Assembly: GCA_028768545.1 (NCBI GenBank)
Contig: CP054838.1
Span: 1,481,501-1,545,500 of the forward strand
Direction: 5' to 3'
DNA length: 64,000 nt
Origin: Desulfobacter sp.
Lineage (GTDB): Bacteria; Desulfobacterota; Desulfobacteria; Desulfobacterales; Desulfobacteraceae
In this document: positions 59,749 to 64,000 of the stretch, piece after piece
How the letters are laid out: every line of letters begins with the position of its first letter
Numbering within the stretch: the first letter of the stretch is position 1
Notes under the pieces: generated by a model
Seen by the model: the letters and a program-made list of their open reading frames with translations, nothing else
Told to the model about the DNA's origin: nothing
Databases searched by the model: none
Translations under genes and position numbers: made by a program

Positions 59749-61199
59749 AGGGAATGTTCAGAATTCTGTGTCACGGTTTCGGTTCCCGGATCTGCCTCAG
59801 CGCCAGCGGAAGTAAAAGTCAGGTCCGAGAATGGGCCTTCAATCAGCCACGTCGGAGGAGTTGACTTTTGCTGGAGTGGAGTTCCTGGAACCATCTTTTC
59901 CATCTGTAAATAAATCCCTATCAAATTCCCAGCTCTTTATCCAGCCGGCCTTCAAAGAAAATTGCCAACTGGGAAATTGTCAGTGACCAATTTTGAATCG
60001 GCATTGTCCATTTTTTACTGGCGTTCTGGATCCCCATGTAAAGCAGCTTTAACAGGCTGTCCTGGTTCGGGAATGATCCCTTTGTTTTGGTCAGTTTTCG
60101 AAACTGTCGATGCACAGCCTCAATGGTATTTGTGGTGTATATTATCCGTCGAATCTCTTCTGGATATTTAAAGAAATGACTGAGGCGTTCCCAGTTGTTC
60201 CGCCAGGATTTTATCACAATCGGGTATTTGTCATTCCATTTATTTTCCAAGATATCCAGTTCTTCTTCGGCCAGATCCTTATTGACCGCTTTATAAACAC
60301 GTTTTAGATCTGCCATAAATTCTTTTTTATTTTTGGAACCAACGTATTTCAATGAATTTCGGATCTGGTGGACTACGCAGAGTTGAACTTCTGTGTCCGG
60401 GAATATGGTCTCAATGGCCTCGGGAAAACCTTTTAGACCATCAACACAGGCAATCAGGATATCTTTTACCCCTCGGTTTGAAAGGTCTGTTAACACCTGC
60501 AGCCAGAAGTTCGCACCCTCATTCTCGGATATGTACAGCCCAAGAACCTCTTTGCGGCCCTCGATATTCACCCCAAGAATTGTGTAAACGGCTTTGCTGC
60601 CGACCTTTCCGTTTTCTCGTACTTTATAATGTATGGCATCAAGCCATACGATTGGGTACACATTTTCCAACGGCCTGGCCTGCCATTCTTTGACGGTATG
60701 GATGATTTTATCGGTAATGGTGCTCAGAGTGGCATTTGAAATCTCAAGTCCATAGATTTCCTGTAAATGGGAAGCCATATCATTATAACTCATGCCCAGG
60801 CCGTAAAGGGCTATTATCTTTCTTTCAATTTCATCGCTGAGCGTTGTCTGATGTTTTTTGACGATCTGTGGAGAGAAGGTTCCGGCCCTGTCACGCGGGG
60901 TTTCCAGCTCAAATTTACCATCCAGGGATTTAATGGTCTTTTTGCTTTTTCCATTACGGCGGTTGGCAGAAACTTCCTGCCCGAGATGGGACTCCAACTC
61001 TCCTTCAAGAGCAGCTTCAACAAGATTTTTGATTAATGATGTAAGGACGCCGCCCTTACCTGTGAAGGGTTTACCTTCCTGGATGCCTTTAAGGGCTTTT
61101 TGAAAATCAAATTCGGTGTTTTCTTCGGTCATGTCAGTTCTCCTTATTTAGCTGAGTATATCAGCTTTCATTCAACTGACACAGAATTTTGAACGCCCT
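59749..61199 (-). mobile_element. IS256-family element, copy C
   Basis: A 1,451-bp element with the same terminal inverted repeats as copy B. Outer flanks (TAAATTCA left, CGAATTTT right) do not match, so no target duplication is evident. The transposase gene is intact. Confidence 0.9.
59921..61132 (-). CDS. IS256-family (mutator-type) transposase, copy C
   Basis: A 403-residue transposase nearly identical to copy B, with WLDAIHYKV, CVDGLKGF and NTIEAVHRQ. Small differences cluster in the N-terminal quarter (DRAGTFSPQ against DRNGTFSPQ). No lesion is seen. Confidence 0.93.
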   Translation of the reverse strand: MTEENTEFDFQKALKGIQEGKPFTGKGGVLTSLIKNLVEAALEGELESHLGQEVSANRRNGKSKKTIKSLDGKFELETPRDRAGTFSPQIVKKHQTTLSDEIERKIIALYGLGMSYNDMASHLQEIYGLEISNATLSTITDKIIHTVKEWQARPLENVYPIVWLDAIHYKVRENGKVGSKAVYTILGVNIEGRKEVLGLYISENEGANFWLQVLTDLSNRGVKDILIACVDGLKGFPEAIETIFPDTEVQLCVVHQIRNSLKYVGSKNKKEFMADLKRVYKAVNKDLAEEELDILENKWNDKYPIVIKSWRNNWERLSHFFKYPEEIRRIIYTTNTIEAVHRQFRKLTKTKGSFPNQDSLLKLLYMGIQNASKKWTMPIQNWSLTISQLAIFFEGRLDKELGI

Positions 61200-61329
61200 C
61201 GAATTTTCTGACTTCTACCTCCCCCTCCTTTTCACGCACTGGATTCAAATATAAAAAAGGCCTTTGGCGTATAATGCATTGAACCCTGGGAAAAATCACC
61301 TTTTTCCCACACCCCGAAAAGAAGTCTTT

Positions 61330-61600
61330 ATGCCGATCTTCGAATCCAAGGACAAAATGAAACAAGTACTGGGCGGGCTGTTCGACATTCTTTTAACCGA
61401 TCCTGATGCAGGCCCCAAGTTTGCCAAGGCCGGGATCACCATCAAGTTTGATATTTCAGATCCCGATGCCCATAGCTCTTGCCAAGGGCCTGATCAAGGC
61501 CAAGGGCCCCATGCCCAAAGTGCTCAAGCTTCTTCCCATTCTCATCCCTGCCTATGCTGCCTATCCGGACTGGGCAAAATCCCAGGACATGTCGGTTTAA
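61330..61600 (+). pseudogene. SCP2-like (sterol carrier) protein remnant with internal deletion
   Basis: From ATG 61330 the frame reads MPIFESKDKMKQVLGGLFDI and AGITIKFDISDPDA, as in small SCP2-like proteins, then changes register. In the next frame (about 61472-61600) the sequence reads IALAKGLIKAKGPMPKVLKL and ends AYPDWAKSQDMSV, a plausible SCP2-type C-terminus. The middle of the domain (about 100 residues) is missing, so a deletion joined the two ends out of frame. The 130 bp before it, next to IS256 copy C, hold nothing recognised. Confidence 0.65.
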
Positions 61601-61730
61601 TTTAAAGTTAAGGTTTTTTGACTAAAAATTTACCCTGGGCACAAGGCAATGGACAGATCTATACCCATTGGTCCGGGTGCTCCAGAATCATTTGCCTTTA
61701 ATTTTTGTCTTTTTATCAGGAGAATTTCTT

Positions 61731-62402
61731 ATGGAACGAAGTATCCGTGAATATGAAACCGACAGAAAAGAGGCCGTTAAAATCGCGGCCCGGCTCATCC
61801 TTGCCTCGGGCACCACAACCCCCCGGGTCGGCGGGGTGGGGGAATGCACCATCCATATTTTTGACGATCCCTGTGATATCGAGGATATCTGCCAGAAAAT
61901 GGAAGCCATGGCCGAAATCAAAAAGTCCTGGAATTTTTTTAACCGGGATGCGGCCATGGTCAGGGATGCCGATGCCTTGCTCATCACCACCTCCCTGCGC
62001 TGTCTCAATGACCCGGCAGACATCAACTGCAACCTGTGCGGTAAACTGGTCTGCGAATACCTCAAAGAGGAAGACAAGCTGGAACCATCCGAGGATGTGG
62101 CATTTACAGGGCCCTTGTGCACCTTCAGGGCCACCAACATCGCCTACGCCCTGGACGGGATGATGAACCAGGCAAGACATTTAGGCGTTGACTATGGCTC
62201 CTATTGGTCCTGCGGGGCAGCGGCCATGCGCATGGGCATTTTGCCCAGGGATACGGGATTTGCCATGGGAGTGGCCATTTCCGTCACTAAAAAAAGCCCG
62301 TTCCGGGATATCCCGAAAAACTATGCCCAAATTAACCAGCGGTCCATGAACGATCGGATGATCAACCGGCTCTGGCCCCAGTTCAGATCCATTTATTCAT
62401 AG
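61731..62402 (+). CDS. DUF2148 ferredoxin-domain protein (first of pair)
   Basis: The 223-residue protein belongs to the DUF2148 family. It has the N-terminal helix REYETDRKEAVKIAARLILA, a cysteine cluster CNLCGKLVC with a further Cys in GPLCTFRATN, which fits a 4Fe-4S site, and the C-terminal VDYGSYWSCGAAAMRMGIL...AMGVAISVTKKSPFRDIP. ATG 61731 is preceded by AGGAGA at six bases; a longer frame to 61668 is less likely. It lies 14 bp upstream of a paralogue, so the two may form a heteromer. Biochemical role is not established. Confidence 0.82.
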   Translation: MERSIREYETDRKEAVKIAARLILASGTTTPRVGGVGECTIHIFDDPCDIEDICQKMEAMAEIKKSWNFFNRDAAMVRDADALLITTSLRCLNDPADINCNLCGKLVCEYLKEEDKLEPSEDVAFTGPLCTFRATNIAYALDGMMNQARHLGVDYGSYWSCGAAAMRMGILPRDTGFAMGVAISVTKKSPFRDIPKNYAQINQRSMNDRMINRLWPQFRSIYS

Positions 62403-62416
62403 AAAGGAAGGCATGT

Positions 62417-63067
62417 ATGAGTATCACAAAAATGTCAGACCTGGTGGAACAGGGATTTAACCGTTCAATTGAACTGGTCAGCCTGGCTGCCCATAATTCA
62501 TTCAGGTTCAACGAGAGAAACACCGTAAAAATGGTCACCCTCCAGGGTGAGGATTTAGAGCAGATTGCCGAGTATTGTTTTTCCCTGGGCGACATGTCGC
62601 CCCTGGCCGCCCGGGACGGCATGAACCTGGTCCAGATGATGAAAGAGCCCTTTGCCCTGTTCATCATCGGAGACAAACGAAAATCCGACTTCAACTACAA
62701 TTGCGGGGCCTGCGGATACAAGACCTGTGCAGAACTCAACAAGGCCGAGATGGTGGAATCTCTCACCGCCAACGGTCCCTCCTGTCTGTTTAAAAATATC
62801 AACCTGGGGATCGCGGCCAATGCTGCGGCATCCTCAGCCCATGCCATGGGCCTGCACTGCCGGGTTTTTTCCACCTTTGCCTTTGCCGCCAAGGCGTTGG
62901 AAGTGATCGAGGATATTGACATATGTATCTCGGTTTCCATAAGCGCGGCCAAGAAAAACCCCTATTTTGACCGTCACGAATACTGGACCCAGGACCATTG
63001 GGATGAAACCTTTGCAAAAGAATTTTCACCCTATAGCCACGGGTTCATCGGTGCGGTGGAAGATTAA
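62417..63067 (+). CDS. DUF2148 ferredoxin-domain protein (second of pair)
   Basis: The 216-residue paralogue of the preceding gene has the cysteine motif NCGACGYKTCAELN with a later Cys in NGPSCLFKNINL, matching a CxxCGxxxC...C iron-sulfur site seen in RnfB-like and ferredoxin-fold domains, and the same C-terminal pattern SVSISAAKKNPYFDRHEY. AGGAAGG lies upstream of the ATG. The next gene, an acyl-CoA ligase, follows after 14 bp, so the trio is probably an operon. Electron transfer linked to acyl-CoA metabolism is a reasonable inference. Confidence 0.82.
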   Translation: MSITKMSDLVEQGFNRSIELVSLAAHNSFRFNERNTVKMVTLQGEDLEQIAEYCFSLGDMSPLAARDGMNLVQMMKEPFALFIIGDKRKSDFNYNCGACGYKTCAELNKAEMVESLTANGPSCLFKNINLGIAANAAASSAHAMGLHCRVFSTFAFAAKALEVIEDIDICISVSISAAKKNPYFDRHEYWTQDHWDETFAKEFSPYSHGFIGAVED

Positions 63068-63081
63068 AAGGAGAAAAACCC

Positions 63082-64000
63082 ATGGCAGACAAGCTGCATT
63101 TAAACCAGGCCATTATTTCCCATTTTCTGGAGCTCAAAGCAGATGCCCAGCCAGACAAGGAAATACTGGTCTTTGAAAATTCGGGATCCACGCCTTCAAC
63201 CACGCCGGACCCGGCAGACGAAATTTTCACCTATGAAATGCTTTACCAAGGATCCAACAAAATTGCCCAGGCCTTTCTGGACGCAGGGCTGACCTCCGGC
63301 GATACCTATGCGGTGTTCATGCGCAACCATGCGGAGTTTGTGCTCTCCATGCTGGCCGGCCCGGTCATGGGGGCAATCATGGTGCCCATTGATCCTAGAA
63401 GCCAAGGGCAGCGGCTGAAATTTTTACTCACCAATTCCAGTGCAAAGGCCGTTGTGGTCTCTTTGGATTATCTGCCGGCCTTGGAAGCGGTACTGCCCGA
63501 CCTGCCCCAGATCAAAACCGTGTTTCTGGTTGAAAAACCGGGACAGACCTATGAAAAACAAATCAACCATCCCTACCTTAATGAAATTCTTGAACAGAAT
63601 ACCTGGGACCGGGTGGATCAGCAGACCATGGATGTGCGCCATCCGTTTCAGATCATTTACACCTCGGGCACCACAGGAGATCCCAAAGGGGTAATGATCA
63701 GAAACAATAGGTTTGGAATGTTCAATATTGTCACCCGGCTGGTCTGGAAGTACAAACCGTCGGATGTGCTGTATACAGGACTTTCTCTCACCCACGGCAA
63801 TGCCGATGGCCGTAACCCTGTTCCCGGCCATCGGCACCGGGGTCAAGGCGGTGATCTCCCCTAAATTCACCAAAAGCCGAATCTGGGATATCTGCAGAGC
63901 CCACGGCTGCACAAGCTTTTCCCTTCTAGGGGGAATGATGGCTGGAATCTTTAATGAAACCCCAAAAAAAAATGATCCGGACAATCCTGTGAAAACAGTC
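63082..64000 (+). pseudogene. AMP-forming acyl-CoA ligase, +1 frameshift, runs off window
   Basis: The product belongs to the ANL superfamily (acyl-CoA ligases of the CaiC/long-chain type). It starts MADKLHLNQAIISHFLELKA, with FMRNHAEFVLSMLAGPVMGA and the AMP-binding motif YTSGTTGDPKGVMI. After TGLSLTHGNA (about 63804) the expected continuation MAVTLFPAIGTGVKAVISPK is one frame over: an extra G at about 63805 (GCCGATGGCC) shifts the frame to a stop at 63864. The new frame remains open to base 64000. It may be a true frameshift or a single-base error. The C-terminal domain lies beyond the window. Confidence 0.82.

Overview
The window looks like the chromosome of a sulfate-reducing Desulfobacterales bacterium (Desulfobacteraceae-like). 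This is inferred from gene content, not from a marker gene: a GS/P-II/GlnD nitrogen module, an ArsA-type ATPase with CstA, an ADP-forming acyl-CoA synthetase, an AhbD-like radical SAM remnant and paired DUF2148 ferredoxin-fold proteins, all with moderate G+C codon use. No rRNA and no CRISPR array was seen. One tRNA gene, tRNA-Glu(CTC), is present.

Layout. 1-1163: the end of an IS3-type element that beheads an MFS transporter. 1369-6052: an aspS / gatA-like / gatB cluster on the minus strand in which aspS carries a deletion-frameshift, gatB an in-frame UGA, and the GatA homologue lacks its catalytic residues. 6351-12904: tRNA-Glu, a PLDc_N small membrane protein, a lytic transglycosylase, glnA-glnB-glnD and tatA. 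13197-22040: a MoxR-type ATPase with a VWA protein, tatD, then the division and envelope run ftsE-ftsX-envC-like-ctpA-polysaccharide deacetylase. 22072-25464: ArsA-like ATPase, two small genes, and cstA with an in-frame UGA. 25783-37562: an IS4-family element, tetR with an ADP-forming acyl-CoA synthetase that has lost its His-loop segment, panB with a DUF2520 Rossmann protein, an M16C peptidase, ksgA and an HD-GYP-like gene with an in-frame UAG.

37728-61199 is an accessory region crowded with insertion sequences: four copies of one IS4-family element (about 1,310 bp), three copies of one IS256-family element (1,451 bp in its intact form), two further copies of the IS3-type element, a 185-bp MITE-like element and smaller remnants. 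The cargo between them is largely broken: a secreted protein split by IS256, an AAA/DUF4143 ATPase split by IS4, a Fic remnant, a chimera of DUF1214 and class A acid phosphatase, fragments of a nucleotidyltransferase, a radical SAM enzyme and a DUF488 protein, and a formamidase cut by IS3. Intact items there are a Fic protein and a DUF1254/DUF1214 plus outer-membrane-channel cluster. 61330-64000 returns to metabolism: an SCP2-like remnant, two DUF2148 proteins and a frameshifted acyl-CoA ligase running off the window.

Overall picture: at least fifteen non-transposase genes are interrupted by single nonsense codons, deletions, frameshifts or IS insertions, while near-identical IS copies are abundant. 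That combination suggests recent IS expansion with relaxed selection, as in host-restricted or strongly bottlenecked bacteria, although assembly error must be excluded. The most unusual local structure is a 61-bp inverted-repeat cassette inside the IS3 orfA gene. Its 25-bp core is found in opposite orientations in two copies, and both orientations keep the reading frame open.
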